A DNA stretch of 64,000 nucleotides from Shewanella ulleungensis (GCF_014648315.1 NZ_BMQW01000014.1:1-64000), one strand, 5' to 3'. Shown: positions 44,231 to 54,221, counted from the stretch's first letter. The notes: generated from the sequence alone by a model not told the origin. Translations and numbers: made by a program.

Positions 44231-45859
44231 ATGACAACCCAAATCAAAAACGAAAAGCTTTCTCCATGGCCTTGGCAAGTGAGCCAGCAGCACGTCAGTT
44301 TTGACCCTGCAGGAATGAACAAAAAACTCAAAGATTTATCACAAGCTTGCTATGTGGTTAATGATAATCAACAAGGCTTAGGCGTCGCGCAACAAGCCCA
44401 GGTGGTGACCGATGCAATTACAGCAGCTAACGCGTTACCTGTCAGCGCCTTTGCCCCTGCCCTTGGCACCCAAAGTCTAGGTGACAGCAACTTTCGCCGT
44501 GTGCACGGAGTAAAATACGCCTATTACGCAGGTGCTATGGCTAACGGTATTGCCTCTGAAGAACTGGTCATCGCATTAGGTCAAGCTGGTATTTTATGTT
44601 CATTCGGCGCAGCAGGACTCATTCCCTCACGTGTGGAGCAAGCCATTGAGCGCATTCAAACTGCCCTGCCAAATGGCCCCTATGCATTTAACTTAATCCA
44701 TAGCCCAAGTGAACCAGCACTAGAGCGCGGCAGCGTAGAGCTATTTTTAAAGCACAAAGTGCGCACTGTTGAAGCCTCAGCCTTTTTAGGCTTAACGCCG
44801 CAAATAGTGTATTACCGCGCAGCGGGATTAAGCCGTGATGCTCATGGTGATATTCAAATAGACAACAAAGTCATCGCCAAAATTAGCCGTACAGAAGTGG
44901 CGATTAAGTTTATGCAGCCAGCACCAGTAAAAATGCTGCAACAGCTACTGGATGATGGTTTAATCAGCGCAGAACAGATGGAGCTAGCACAATTAGTGCC
45001 TATGGCAGATGACATTACTGCAGAAGCCGATTCTGGCGGTCACACAGATAACCGTCCATTAGTAACCTTGTTGCCAACCATTTTGGCGTTAAAAGATGAA
45101 GTCCAGGCACAATATAACTACAAAACACCTATTCGTGTCGGTGCTGGCGGTGGCGTGGGTACGCCCGACGCAGCTCTAGCAACCTTTAATATGGGTGCGG
45201 CGTTTATTGTAACAGGTTCAATTAACCAGGCTTGCGTAGAAGCTGGCGCCAGTGAACATACGCGTAAGTTATTGGCCACCACAGAAATGGCCGATGTGAC
45301 CATGGCACCTGCGGCCGATATGTTCGAAATGGGCGTTAAGTTGCAAGTGGTTAAGCGCGGAACCCTTTTCCCGATGCGCGCTAACAAACTGTATGAGATT
45401 TATACTCGTTATGACTCAATAGAAGCGATTCCGGTTGATGAGCGTGAAAAGCTTGAAAAACAAGTGTTTCGCTCAAGCCTAGATGATATTTGGGCGGGCA
45501 CGGTGGCGCATTTTAATGAGCGCGACCCTAAGCAAATCGAGCGTGCTAAAGATAACCCTAAACGCAAAATGGCACTGATTTTCCGCTGGTACCTTGGCTT
45601 ATCAAGCCGCTGGTCGAATACAGGAGAAACAGGCCGTGAAATGGATTATCAAATTTGGGCAGGCCCTGCACTTGGCGCATTTAACGCCTGGGCTAAAGGC
45701 AGCTACTTAGACGACTATACTCAGCGTCACGCCGTCGATTTAACCAAGCATTTAATGCATGGCGCAGCTTATTTAGCACGAGTAAACTTATTGACGGCTC
45801 AAGGCGTTAGCCTACCGGTTGCCTTACAGCGCTGGCGTCCGGCGGATCAAGTGAAATAG
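44231..45859 (+). CDS. pfaD: PfaD, FMN-dependent enoyl reductase of the PUFA synthase
   Basis: The 542-residue protein is a TIM-barrel flavoprotein of the nitronate monooxygenase/FabK family. GAGGGVGTPDAALATFNMGAAFIVTGS is the phosphate-binding loop for FMN, and QSLGDSNFRRVHG lies in the N-terminal part. It reduces the enoyl-ACP intermediate in each cycle that needs a saturated bond. AAGGA stands seven bases before the ATG and the gap to pfaC is 18 bases. Confidence 0.95.
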   Translation: MTTQIKNEKLSPWPWQVSQQHVSFDPAGMNKKLKDLSQACYVVNDNQQGLGVAQQAQVVTDAITAANALPVSAFAPALGTQSLGDSNFRRVHGVKYAYYAGAMANGIASEELVIALGQAGILCSFGAAGLIPSRVEQAIERIQTALPNGPYAFNLIHSPSEPALERGSVELFLKHKVRTVEASAFLGLTPQIVYYRAAGLSRDAHGDIQIDNKVIAKISRTEVAIKFMQPAPVKMLQQLLDDGLISAEQMELAQLVPMADDITAEADSGGHTDNRPLVTLLPTILALKDEVQAQYNYKTPIRVGAGGGVGTPDAALATFNMGAAFIVTGSINQACVEAGASEHTRKLLATTEMADVTMAPAADMFEMGVKLQVVKRGTLFPMRANKLYEIYTRYDSIEAIPVDEREKLEKQVFRSSLDDIWAGTVAHFNERDPKQIERAKDNPKRKMALIFRWYLGLSSRWSNTGETGREMDYQIWAGPALGAFNAWAKGSYLDDYTQRHAVDLTKHLMHGAAYLARVNLLTAQGVSLPVALQRWRPADQVK

Positions 45860-45886
45860 TCTGAGTTCAAGATAATAGGAACGATA

Positions 45887-46144
45887 ATGAGCGACACACA
45901 AAAACTCGATTTTTCAGCGGTAAATGGCCCGACATTGGCATCATTTAACCAACAAAAAAACCTGATCAAGCGCATGCTAAAAGGCAACAGCGCCACTTGT
46001 GCCGACTGCAATAAACCTCTCACATTGCAATTACCGCCCAACAGTAAAAATGCCAAGCCAAATGCTAAAGCCCCCGGCATTTATTGCGTTAAAGGCTGTA
46101 CCGATATTGAGCTCGACATGGAAGCTGTCGCGTTGATGAGATAA
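45887..46144 (+). CDS. Small four-cysteine protein at the end of the pfa locus
   Basis: The 85-residue protein has CADC at ~38-41 and CVKGC at ~67-71, spaced as in a zinc ribbon. The intervening stretch is rich in K, N and P. It has no signal peptide. It starts 27 bases after pfaD and is followed directly by a strong terminator, so it belongs to the same transcript. I recall similar short genes after pfaD in other Shewanella, but cannot name the family. It could be a zinc-binding accessory or an unrelated passenger. Confidence 0.6.
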   Translation: MSDTQKLDFSAVNGPTLASFNQQKNLIKRMLKGNSATCADCNKPLTLQLPPNSKNAKPNAKAPGIYCVKGCTDIELDMEAVALMR

Positions 46145-46172
46145 CCCGTTAGATTGGGATTTAGACGTTTAT

Positions 46173-46206
46173 AAAAAGACCCTCTTCGCTAAGAGGGTCT
46201 TTTTGC
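46173..46206. terminator. Rho-independent terminator of the pfa locus
   Basis: AAAAAGACCCTCTT-CGCT-AAGAGGGTCTTTTT is a perfect 14-bp stem with a four-base loop, A-run before and T-run after. It ends the pfa transcript and, being symmetrical, also the convergent 46223 gene. Confidence 0.93.
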
Positions 46207-46222
46207 TTTTAACACATTTTAT

Positions 46223-46945
46223 TCAGTCAGACTGCCATTGCTTGGTTAACATGGCTTGGCCACAAAGCTCAGTCATTGATTTTTCGCCAGACAATACCGT
46301 TTCAAAGACTTCAAACGGCACATTTGACCACAGGCTAATTTCAAAAGAAGTATTAGTACAAACAGCGCCAACGCCTTTTGGGGTACCTGTCATCACAATA
46401 TCACCGTCATTTAAGCTCATAAACTCACTGATGGCAGCAAACATAGCTTTGGGCTGATAGGTCATTAATTGCTGATGTCCAAGCTGAGTCAACACGCTAT
46501 CAATGGATAATTGAAAGCACCAATCTTGTGGGTCTCCCGTCATTGGAACAAACTCACTAAATAATGCTGAACCATCAAACGCTTTACTGCGTTCCCACGG
46601 CAAGCCCTGCTTTTTGAGTTTGCCTTGCAATTCACGCTTGGTCATATCAAGCCCAACGCCGACCGCGCTAAATTGACCATCTTTAACCATAAAACACAGC
46701 TCGGCTTCATAATGAAGCGTTTCATCTAGCTCGCTGCGTAGCGTGTCAGTAATGGCTGAATTAGGCTTTAGAAATACTACCATATCATCTGGAATGTCAT
46801 TGCCTAGCTCATGAATATGGTCTACGTAATTACGCCCAATACACACAATTTTTGATGGTGTAACAAGAGTTAACTCACCATTAGCTTGCTTTAATACGAC
46901 ATCTTTTACACTCACATTGACCTCGATTTTCATGATAACTGACAT
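46223..46945 (-). CDS. Fumarylacetoacetate hydrolase family protein
   Basis: This 240-residue protein has the FAH fold signatures: CIGRNYVDHIHELGN, then FLKPNSAI, then LHYEAELCFMV with the metal-binding acidic residues, then MTGTPKGVGA near the C-terminus. Members cleave or isomerise carbon-carbon bonds in beta-diketo acids with Mg2+ or Mn2+ (for example YcgM, acylpyruvate hydrolases). It is slightly short but complete. No strong ribosome site precedes either possible ATG (46945 or 46933). The exact substrate is unknown. Confidence 0.85.
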   Translation of the reverse strand: MSVIMKIEVNVSVKDVVLKQANGELTLVTPSKIVCIGRNYVDHIHELGNDIPDDMVVFLKPNSAITDTLRSELDETLHYEAELCFMVKDGQFSAVGVGLDMTKRELQGKLKKQGLPWERSKAFDGSALFSEFVPMTGDPQDWCFQLSIDSVLTQLGHQQLMTYQPKAMFAAISEFMSLNDGDIVMTGTPKGVGAVCTNTSFEISLWSNVPFEVFETVLSGEKSMTELCGQAMLTKQWQSD

Positions 46946-47179
46946 GACTTTACAAGCATGACATTAGAATTGACGTTGATGAATAAAAAGCTTAATTACG
47001 GCTTTGCTTACCAATAACAAAGAAGCAATACATCTTTACGATAAACACTGTAATAAATACCGTTGCAAGATTGCATTACCTAACAACAGCATTTACATTT
47101 AATTAACAAAATATCGATATAGCAAGACCACAACAATAATCACTGCTATCACAGTGAACATAATAACAAGAGACACTCA

Positions 47180-49216
47180 ATGACTATGCTTATGCTAACA
47201 ATCAAACAAAAAGTTGCACTGGGGTTTGCTTCTATCGGCATATTATTACTTGCTGGAAGCAGTTTCTTTTATCGTTCTCTCAGCCAGATCCAAACTGCCA
47301 ATAATAATATTGAAATATTGGCAGTCCCCGTACAAAACCAATCTAATGCATTGCAAATAACCTTGCTTAAAATGGCCAAAACAGAGAGTTTGGCTTATTC
47401 GCAAATAGGTAATGACAATATTGCTATTAGTTTTAAGCAATTTAATGGCTTACAGCAAGAGTTTTCTGGCGCATTAGTGGATTTATCGGCAAAAGTGGCT
47501 AATCATCCTCAAATGAATCAAGCACTCAGCCAAGCTAAAAACATATACCAGCAATATGCCGAAGCATCGCAAACCATGTTTAATGCCAAGATGGCTATTG
47601 AGCAAAGTAAAAATGATTTTAGTTCACTCAAAAATCAATTTGATAATCTCAAAATAGATGCTAGTAACAACATGATTGATTTAGAAATTGTTGAAGCACC
47701 TGCCGGAGAATCGCAATTGTTAGAAGCCGTTATCGGTTCAGGTGTTCGTATTGATGACATGCTGTTTACCTTAGGCAACACTGTCACCGAACTGGGTCGC
47801 TTAACAACAGCAGAGGCGGTTGAAGTTCATAAGCAAGATGTGGCTATGTTGCTTGGCAATATCACTACCAATACTAACTACTTAAAACAACAAGCGGCAT
47901 CGCTTCCTGTAGATAAATTGTTGACCGACTTTGATGCCAATTTAGAGAAACTGTTAATTTTAGTCGATACCCCAGGTGACTTGTACAATGCACAAATGAA
48001 AGTGGTAAAGCAATTTCAGCAAGCAGAGTTGAGCTATACACAATCTAATCAATTATTTGAATCAACAAACCAACAATTAGGTCTGCTAGTGCAACTGGCT
48101 AATCAAGGCTTTAACGAGATGCAAATGCTCGCTATCGATGAGGTGACTACCGCTAAAACATTAGCCATATTAATGGCCGTTGTATTTGTGTTGATGGCAG
48201 GCTTTATTTATTACTTCACTTCTAATGCAATGTTAGGACCGTTAAAGGCCAGTAATCGTGCATTGTCGCGCATAGCCAGTGGCGATTTATCGCGCCGTTT
48301 AACAAAGCGAAATGACGATGAATTTGGCGAACTCATGGATAACATCAATAAATTATCTGATGACTTGACCGATTTATTGCAAGACATAAACCGTGATGCT
48401 CACTTACTTGATGACGCAGCTATTCGCTCACAAGATCAAAGCCAAAAAATATCCCATTCAGCATTGGGACAAATTAATAATATCAATCAAGCTAAACAAT
48501 TGGCCGAACAAATTCATCACAGCTCAATGACCGTAAATGAACAGGCCTTAGAATCAGAACAACATGTTAAATTAGCATTTGTACAAGGAGCTCAAGTTAA
48601 AACAATTGCCAATGATAACCGTATTCGTATTGATACCTTATCAAAAGGCTTAGGCGACTCGGTCAATATAATGACTAAATTAAGTCAACATAGCGACAAT
48701 ATTGGTGGAATTTTAACGACCATTAGTGCCATTGCAGACCAAACTAACTTACTGGCATTAAACGCGGCTATTGAAGCAGCTAGAGCCGGTGAACATGGTA
48801 GAGGGTTTGCAGTTGTGGCCGATGAGGTACGCTCCCTTGCTTCTCGAACTCAGTTATCGACAGCTGAAATCCAAACTATGATCAGTGCATTGCAGCAAGA
48901 AACCACAAAAGCAGTAAAGGCGATATCTCAGGGCCAAAATCAAGCCAATGAATGTGTACAACAAGGTCAATCATTACATGATGCTATTGAACAAATTGAA
49001 GCGGCATTAGGGATTATTAATGGCATGAGTCAAAGCATTACCCAGGCAGCAGACCAACAAGTGAATTACAGCCAACGCATTGAACAAACTATGACAGAAA
49101 CCGCTGCGGCTGCAACGCAAAATGCCGATGAGTCGACCACAATGACTCAAAGAAGTCAGCAGTTAAACAAATTGGCTCATTCATTAACCGCTTCGGTAGA
49201 ACGATTTAAGCTGTAA
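47180..49216 (+). CDS. Methyl-accepting chemotaxis protein (transmembrane)
   Basis: The 678-residue protein has TM1 at ~13-32 and TM2 at ~325-345, a mainly helical ~290-residue periplasmic sensor between them, then a HAMP domain (~345-400) and a signalling domain. The hairpin tip reads EAARAGEHGRGFAVVADEVRSLASRT. No CheR-docking pentapeptide is seen at the C-terminus (ends ASVERFKL). The sensor has no recognised ligand motif. It is a single gene flanked by a terminator. Confidence 0.93.
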   Translation: MTMLMLTIKQKVALGFASIGILLLAGSSFFYRSLSQIQTANNNIEILAVPVQNQSNALQITLLKMAKTESLAYSQIGNDNIAISFKQFNGLQQEFSGALVDLSAKVANHPQMNQALSQAKNIYQQYAEASQTMFNAKMAIEQSKNDFSSLKNQFDNLKIDASNNMIDLEIVEAPAGESQLLEAVIGSGVRIDDMLFTLGNTVTELGRLTTAEAVEVHKQDVAMLLGNITTNTNYLKQQAASLPVDKLLTDFDANLEKLLILVDTPGDLYNAQMKVVKQFQQAELSYTQSNQLFESTNQQLGLLVQLANQGFNEMQMLAIDEVTTAKTLAILMAVVFVLMAGFIYYFTSNAMLGPLKASNRALSRIASGDLSRRLTKRNDDEFGELMDNINKLSDDLTDLLQDINRDAHLLDDAAIRSQDQSQKISHSALGQINNINQAKQLAEQIHHSSMTVNEQALESEQHVKLAFVQGAQVKTIANDNRIRIDTLSKGLGDSVNIMTKLSQHSDNIGGILTTISAIADQTNLLALNAAIEAARAGEHGRGFAVVADEVRSLASRTQLSTAEIQTMISALQQETTKAVKAISQGQNQANECVQQGQSLHDAIEQIEAALGIINGMSQSITQAADQQVNYSQRIEQTMTETAAAATQNADESTTMTQRSQQLNKLAHSLTASVERFKL

Positions 49217-49246
49217 AGCCCAAATCAACATATCGACCAACAACAA

Positions 49247-49279
49247 AAAAGGCCAAACTGAAAACAGTATGGCCTTTTG
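49247..49279. terminator. Bidirectional terminator
   Basis: AAAAGGCCA (49247-49255) pairs with TGGCCTTTT (49270-49278); the inner ACTG/CAGT also pairs. It lies between convergent chemoreceptor genes and carries A and T runs on both sides. Confidence 0.85.
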
Positions 49280-49301
49280 TTAATCTAAACTTAGTTCACA
49301 T

Positions 49302-50885
49302 TTATTTTTTACCTAACGTACCTACAGCAAAGCGGCGAATGATTGATCGCACCATTAATACTGATTGTCCAAGCTCATTACTATTGTGCAGGGATTTTTG
49401 TGATGACTCTTTAGTGATCTCGGCAGAGTCTGCAATATCAATAATTTGCTGGTTAATGTGTTCAGCGACGGCACTTTGCTGCTCAACAGCGGCTGACATG
49501 TCTAATGTTAATTGAGTAATCTGCTGCACAGATTGATTAATAGAAGATAACGCAATACGAGTTTTATCGACTATATCAACGCCATTAACGGCAGCTTGTT
49601 CACCTTTGACCGACACTTGCACTGCATTTTCTGCACGCTTGGTAAGCACATTTACAATCCGGTGAATTTTGTCAGTCGACTCTCGTGTTTTTATCGCTAA
49701 AGAACGCACTTCATCTGCTACGACGCTAAATCCGCGACCTTGATCGCCTGCTCTAGCCGCTTCAATGGCTGCGTTTAATGCCAGTAAGTTGGTTTGATCT
49801 GCAATACTTGAAATCAAGCTAGCAGCTTGGCCTATTTCAACCGTCGACTCTGATAACTCGCGTACAGTAGTCGCAATATCAGCAACTGAAATATTGAGTT
49901 GATCAATTGCATGTTTTGCTTGATCTGCAAGCATCGCACCTGCGTTGACGTTTTCTAGAGCATCTTTAGCGCTATCCGCATTGCGTTCAACATTGGTCGA
50001 AACCTCTTGAATCGCAGTCGACATTTGCGTAATAGCTGAAGCAATTTGTTGCGTCGCAAGGCTTTGATGCGCGACGGCTTTTGCAGAAGATTCTGCCTCA
50101 ATTTGAGTGTGCTCAACAATACCATCTAATGACCTGGCAGCATCCTCAATCCGTGTCATTGCTGTGCGGCAACGAGCTACTTCGCAACCTAACGCTAACT
50201 TAGCCTGTGCTTTGGCTCCAAAATCATCAAAATACGTTTCAGCAACCGTTAAGTCTGTAAATGAACTGGGGTTAAGCTTAACCACGTCAAACCAATCTTG
50301 CTGTTGTTTATATCCGCTCCACGCTGTTGAAATAATTAATGTCAGTAAACCAACAGCACCGGCCGAGATCCCCCAAAGCTCAAATAACACCGAGGTTAAA
50401 AGGAGCATGGGTAACCATATAGGTACCAGCTTAATAGCATGATGTTTTAGCTTTGCAGTGAGTGGCCTAGGTGATTTATTGTTTCTAATCCGTGCATAAG
50501 CTGTTTCTGCTCGCTCAATCTCACCTGGTAATGCGACGATTCGAACAGACTCAAAACCAGCCACTTTATTGTTGTCAAAAATAGGTGTTACAAATGCACT
50601 AACCCAATAGTGATCACCATTTTTTCGTCTATTTTTAACGAGTCCCACCCACACGTTACCCGCAGCAATACATGCCCACATTTCTTTAAACACATCACTT
50701 GGCATATCAGGATGTCGCACAAGGTTATGTGGTTTACCAATTAACTCACTTTTTTCAAAGCCACTTACTTCTACGAAGGCATCATTACAATAGGTAATGT
50801 GACCACGTAAATCGGTACCAGAAATAAGGCGTAAATGTTCATCAAAATGATATTGTTTTTGGGTCACGGGTTGATTATTGCGCAT
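49302..50885 (-). CDS. aer: Aer-type PAS chemoreceptor (aerotaxis/energy taxis)
   Basis: The protein has about 527 residues if started at MRNNQPVTQ (50885), the usual Aer N-terminus; the longer frame to 50936 has no better ribosome site. A PAS domain at ~10-115 (TDLRGHITYCNDAFVEVSGF, then PHNLVRHPDMP, then VKNRRKNGDHYWVSAFVTPI) should bind FAD as in Aer. Two adjacent hydrophobic segments follow (~150-195). The signalling domain has the tip EAARAGDQGRGFSVVADEVRSLA. Only the aer-like architecture is certain; the ligand is inferred. Confidence 0.85.
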   Translation of the reverse strand: MRNNQPVTQKQYHFDEHLRLISGTDLRGHITYCNDAFVEVSGFEKSELIGKPHNLVRHPDMPSDVFKEMWACIAAGNVWVGLVKNRRKNGDHYWVSAFVTPIFDNNKVAGFESVRIVALPGEIERAETAYARIRNNKSPRPLTAKLKHHAIKLVPIWLPMLLLTSVLFELWGISAGAVGLLTLIISTAWSGYKQQQDWFDVVKLNPSSFTDLTVAETYFDDFGAKAQAKLALGCEVARCRTAMTRIEDAARSLDGIVEHTQIEAESSAKAVAHQSLATQQIASAITQMSTAIQEVSTNVERNADSAKDALENVNAGAMLADQAKHAIDQLNISVADIATTVRELSESTVEIGQAASLISSIADQTNLLALNAAIEAARAGDQGRGFSVVADEVRSLAIKTRESTDKIHRIVNVLTKRAENAVQVSVKGEQAAVNGVDIVDKTRIALSSINQSVQQITQLTLDMSAAVEQQSAVAEHINQQIIDIADSAEITKESSQKSLHNSNELGQSVLMVRSIIRRFAVGTLGKK

Positions 50886-51256
50886 AGGCACGGACATCCT
50901 TGTCTTAGAGAGTAATGAAGGTTTAATCGCTTTCAAATTGATAGCATCACTTGCTGTAAATGCTATCTAGTTATTCAAAAGGTTATAAGGAGAAGCTTAA
51001 TCAATGATTAATAATATAGCGTTAAATGGTGAAAACACAACACCTTGTTTTTTAAAAGCTTAACATCCGTATCCAATTGAAATTTATCAAATAAATAACA
51101 ATTAACACCTCAAATATTTAGTAGGCCAAAATGTGATTCTGCAACGACTCACATTACTCTTGGATTGATCTAGGGGTAAACTACAAACAAAAAAATAGCG
51201 TGAAATACGATTCCACGCTATTTAATAAATCCAAAGCTAAGTATTAACTGTTCGAA
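50886..51256. other. Intergenic region upstream of aer
   Basis: This 371-bp, AT-rich region presumably holds the aer promoter and contains the rim operon terminator at 51193-51223. No further structure or gene is evident. Confidence 0.4.
51193..51223 (-). terminator. Terminator of the rim operon
   Basis: AAATAGCGTG and CACGCTATTT are complementary; on the minus strand the stem is followed by seven T. It lies 34 bases past the stop of the aspartoacylase-like gene. Confidence 0.8.
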
Positions 51257-52267
51257 CTATGCGTATTCCTGCATAAAATCATCAAGGTTGTCATTGATAA
51301 TTTCAATTTCATCGCCACTAAATTGCGCGATATGAAATAAGGCTTCACCTTCATTGGTGACCGGAATATTACTGTTACCAATAATAATGCCGTCAGATGG
51401 TGCTAAAAGCGGGCATGGCTCGCCCCCCAGTGGATTAACGATATTAGCCAATACCTGCCCTTTTGACACCCGCTCACCGAGCTTAAGCTTAATATTAACT
51501 AATCCGTCAGCTTCACTGCGAACCCAATAACTGCGGCTAGCATTAACACTGGTGGTGGTTTTTACTTTTCCTTTAAGCATGCCGATGCAACGCATTACAT
51601 TGATCACACCATTGAGGCCTGACTTAATCGACATGTCGCTGAAGCGTAATGCTTCACCGGCTTCGTATAAAATACAGGGAATATCAAGGCTGTTAGCATA
51701 ACCACGCATAGAGCCTTCGCGAGCTTTAGATGACATCACTACAGGTGCACCAAAAGCATTTGCCATCGCGAGCATAGTTTCATCGTCAGTATCGCAGCGA
51801 ATTTGCGGCAAGTTCTCACGATGAATCGCGCCGGTGTGCAAATCGACAATGTGAGTTGCACGCTTAACTAACATACTACTGAATAAATGCGCTAGGCGAC
51901 TGGCTAAAGCGCCTTTAGCAGTACCAGGAAAACAGCGATTTAAGTCGCGGCGATCAGGCAAATAACGTGATTGCTGAATAAAGCCGAATACGTTAACAAT
52001 TGGGACCACTAATAATGTGCCAGTTAACGTTTTAGCATTAACACGACCGAGCAAGCGTCGACATATCTCAATGCCATTTAACTCATCGCCATGAATTGCT
52101 GCACACACTAATAAAGTAGGTCCCGGTTTAGTACCGTGAAACACTTCTACATGCAAATCCATTGGCGTATCGTTATACAGTTTTGCAGCGGGCAGTTTCA
52201 CGCTTAGTTGCGTGCCTGCCAATACGCTAACATCACCAATAACAAACGGTTCGTGCTTTTTTGCCAT
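51257..52267 (-). CDS. Succinylglutamate desuccinylase/aspartoacylase-family zinc hydrolase
   Basis: This 336-residue M14-type protein has zinc ligands His59 and Glu62 in HGDELNGIE, and His143 in VDLHTGA. The likely catalytic Glu lies in CILYEAGEA. Residues ~245-320 form a biotinyl/lipoyl-like beta-sandwich (ADGLVNIKLKLGERVSKGQVLA). The family removes acyl or amino-acid groups from amino acids. It follows rimK by two bases in a three-gene operon. A role in reversing or trimming glutamate addition by RimK is an inference. Confidence 0.85.
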   Translation of the reverse strand: MAKKHEPFVIGDVSVLAGTQLSVKLPAAKLYNDTPMDLHVEVFHGTKPGPTLLVCAAIHGDELNGIEICRRLLGRVNAKTLTGTLLVVPIVNVFGFIQQSRYLPDRRDLNRCFPGTAKGALASRLAHLFSSMLVKRATHIVDLHTGAIHRENLPQIRCDTDDETMLAMANAFGAPVVMSSKAREGSMRGYANSLDIPCILYEAGEALRFSDMSIKSGLNGVINVMRCIGMLKGKVKTTTSVNASRSYWVRSEADGLVNIKLKLGERVSKGQVLANIVNPLGGEPCPLLAPSDGIIIGNSNIPVTNEGEALFHIAQFSGDEIEIINDNLDDFMQEYA

Positions 52268-52269
52268 TA

Positions 52270-53175
52270 TTAACCGACTCCTTTAGTCTTCGAGCTAGTA
52301 GGCTTAACATTTTTTTCAATAAATTGAATGATTTTTTCTGCCACATCAATACCGGTGGCTTTTTCGATACCTTCAAGGCCTGGTGATGAATTCACTTCCA
52401 TCACAAGTGGGCCGTGCTTAGAACGTAAAATATCAACGCCAGCAACGTTTAAGCCCATTGTTTTAGCCGCGCGAAGTGCCGTTGAGCGCTCTTCAGGAGT
52501 TAGTTTAACAATGCTCGCTGAACCACCACGATGTAAATTAGAACGGAACTCACCTGGTAATGCTTGACGTTTCATCGCGGCAATCACTTTGTCGCCAATC
52601 ACAAAACAACGAATGTCAGCACCGCCAGCTTCAGCAATATACTCTTGCACCATAATGTTAGCTTTTAAGCCCATAAAGGCTTCAATGACCGATTCAGCTG
52701 CTTTACGAGTTTCTGCGAGTACAACACCAATGCCCTGAGTTCCCTCAAGTAATTTAATGACGCAAGGTGCACCGCCCACCATGTCGAGCAAATCTGGTAC
52801 GTCAGCAGGTTGGTTGGCAAAGCCTGTTACCGGTAAACCAATATTTTTACGTGACAAAAGCTGCAATGAACGCAGTTTGTCACGAGAACGTGTAATGGCA
52901 ACCGATTCGTTTAATGGGTGTGTACCCAACATTTCGAATTGACGTAAAACAGCTGTGCCATAAAACGTCACTGAAGCGCCAATTCGTGGGATAACAGCAT
53001 CAAATTTAGGCAATTCTTCGCCACGAACATGGATGCTTGGTGCATTCATGTTGATGTTCATATAACACTTTAATGGGTCAACAATTTTAATTGTATGACC
53101 ACGAGCTTCGGCAGCTTCTTTAAGACGACTTGTCGAGTAAAGGTTTCGATTTCTCGACATAATGGCGATTTGCAT
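52270..53175 (-). CDS. rimK: RimK, ATP-grasp glutamate ligase
   Basis: The 301-residue protein is an ATP-grasp ligase: ARGHTIKIVDPLKCYMNINM at the N-terminus, GGAPCVIKLLEGTQGIGV as the nucleotide loop, and VMEVNSSPGLEGIE with metal-binding Glu and Asn. In E. coli RimK adds glutamates to the C-terminus of ribosomal protein S6 and can make poly-alpha-glutamate. GGAG precedes the ATG. The gene sits four bases from rimB and two from the M14 hydrolase, so all three are likely co-expressed. Confidence 0.95.
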   Translation of the reverse strand: MQIAIMSRNRNLYSTSRLKEAAEARGHTIKIVDPLKCYMNINMNAPSIHVRGEELPKFDAVIPRIGASVTFYGTAVLRQFEMLGTHPLNESVAITRSRDKLRSLQLLSRKNIGLPVTGFANQPADVPDLLDMVGGAPCVIKLLEGTQGIGVVLAETRKAAESVIEAFMGLKANIMVQEYIAEAGGADIRCFVIGDKVIAAMKRQALPGEFRSNLHRGGSASIVKLTPEERSTALRAAKTMGLNVAGVDILRSKHGPLVMEVNSSPGLEGIEKATGIDVAEKIIQFIEKNVKPTSSKTKGVG

Positions 53176-53179
53176 TTTG

Positions 53180-53611
53180 CTATTCTCCTGCTAAAAACGA
53201 CTCTGCTGAATTAACCAAAAAACGCCCTTCTAACGCGCGTCTGCCAAGTAACATTCTAAATTTCATGTTATCTCTATTTGTTAAGGTCAGTTCGATGTCA
53301 AATTGTTGGTCACCGATAATAATCGGCGTATTTATCACGTAGCGGTTCGTCACATGTCCGCCGGAGTCACTCACAGCTCGACGATCAAATACAGGGAATT
53401 CGCACACTACTTCACGGTCCGACTCTTGATCTGGATGTAACCAAACTCGGACCCACTTTTGTTTTTCTTTTTGAAACGGTTTAATTTTGAACGCATGTAA
53501 ACAGGACGTTTTTGCGCCAGTATCCACTTTGATTTTGACTCTTTCGTTGCCAATCTCAGGAAAAGTGCCCCACTCTCGCCAACCCACAATACCGAGGGAG
53601 TGTTCAGTCAT
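53180..53611 (-). CDS. rimB: RimB-type retropepsin-like protease
   Basis: The protein has 143 residues from ATG 53611 (AAGGA six bases upstream); an in-frame TTG at 53617 is possible but less likely. IKVDTGAKTSCLHA carries the D-T-G-A motif of retropepsin-like aspartic proteases (the family was earlier called an ATP-dependent zinc protease), and LLGRRALEG is the second conserved block. In the Rim pathway it acts with RimK in modifying ribosomal protein S6. It is the first gene of the operon. Confidence 0.85.
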   Translation of the reverse strand: MTEHSLGIVGWREWGTFPEIGNERVKIKVDTGAKTSCLHAFKIKPFQKEKQKWVRVWLHPDQESDREVVCEFPVFDRRAVSDSGGHVTNRYVINTPIIIGDQQFDIELTLTNRDNMKFRMLLGRRALEGRFLVNSAESFLAGE

Positions 53612-54221
53612 GGTCAATCCTTTCTTGTAGAGGAATTTTCATTCCAGAGTGTAATCTATCAATAAAATCTATGTATGATTATGTACTGTTATATCGCCAA
53701 TCTGTGACTTTGTTGCCATCAATGTGACATCGTTCAATATATTCTCATCAATCAATTGACTAAAGACGGACTGATTTTTAACGTCAGCAAGTCGTACTCA
53801 TTACATTAACATGTTAATCCAACTGATGGATGAGTCATTGTGAACGAATACAAATTAGGAAAGAATTAATAAGATGCTATACGACAAATAAAAACAACAA
53901 GACTGGAATAAAACAACCTTTGAGACAATTTTAACACTAACGCTTTATTTATATCAAACTAACATTAGTGCTTGGGTAAAAATAAAACATCAACTCAGTA
54001 AGTTACAAGCTTTAAAATTTGACAACAAAATCATCAAAAACACATATTAACTTTAAAGAAGTACACTAAAATTACCAAGTAAAAATCAAAAAGGCGAAAT
54101 AACACTCACTTTTGAATGGTTTAATTATCACTTCAACATTTAATCTTGGTTTCACTCGCCTGTCACATTGATTATGATGGTTTAGTTTCTATTTGGGTAA
54201 ATCCGTTTAAAAGGTATTGCT
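53612..54221. other. AT-rich intergenic region
   Basis: This region of about 610 bases lies between divergent genes. It is strongly AT-rich, with a weak inverted repeat CACTAA...TTAGTG at about 53937-53970. It presumably contains the promoters of the rim operon and the DUF2461 gene. I see no gene longer than a few codons and no RNA gene. Confidence 0.5.

Noticed and set aside
28000..46000. Many 60-100 codon frames inside pfaA, pfaB, pfaC and pfaD on both strands
   Set aside because: They lie fully inside clearly conserved domains in other frames and show no independent features.
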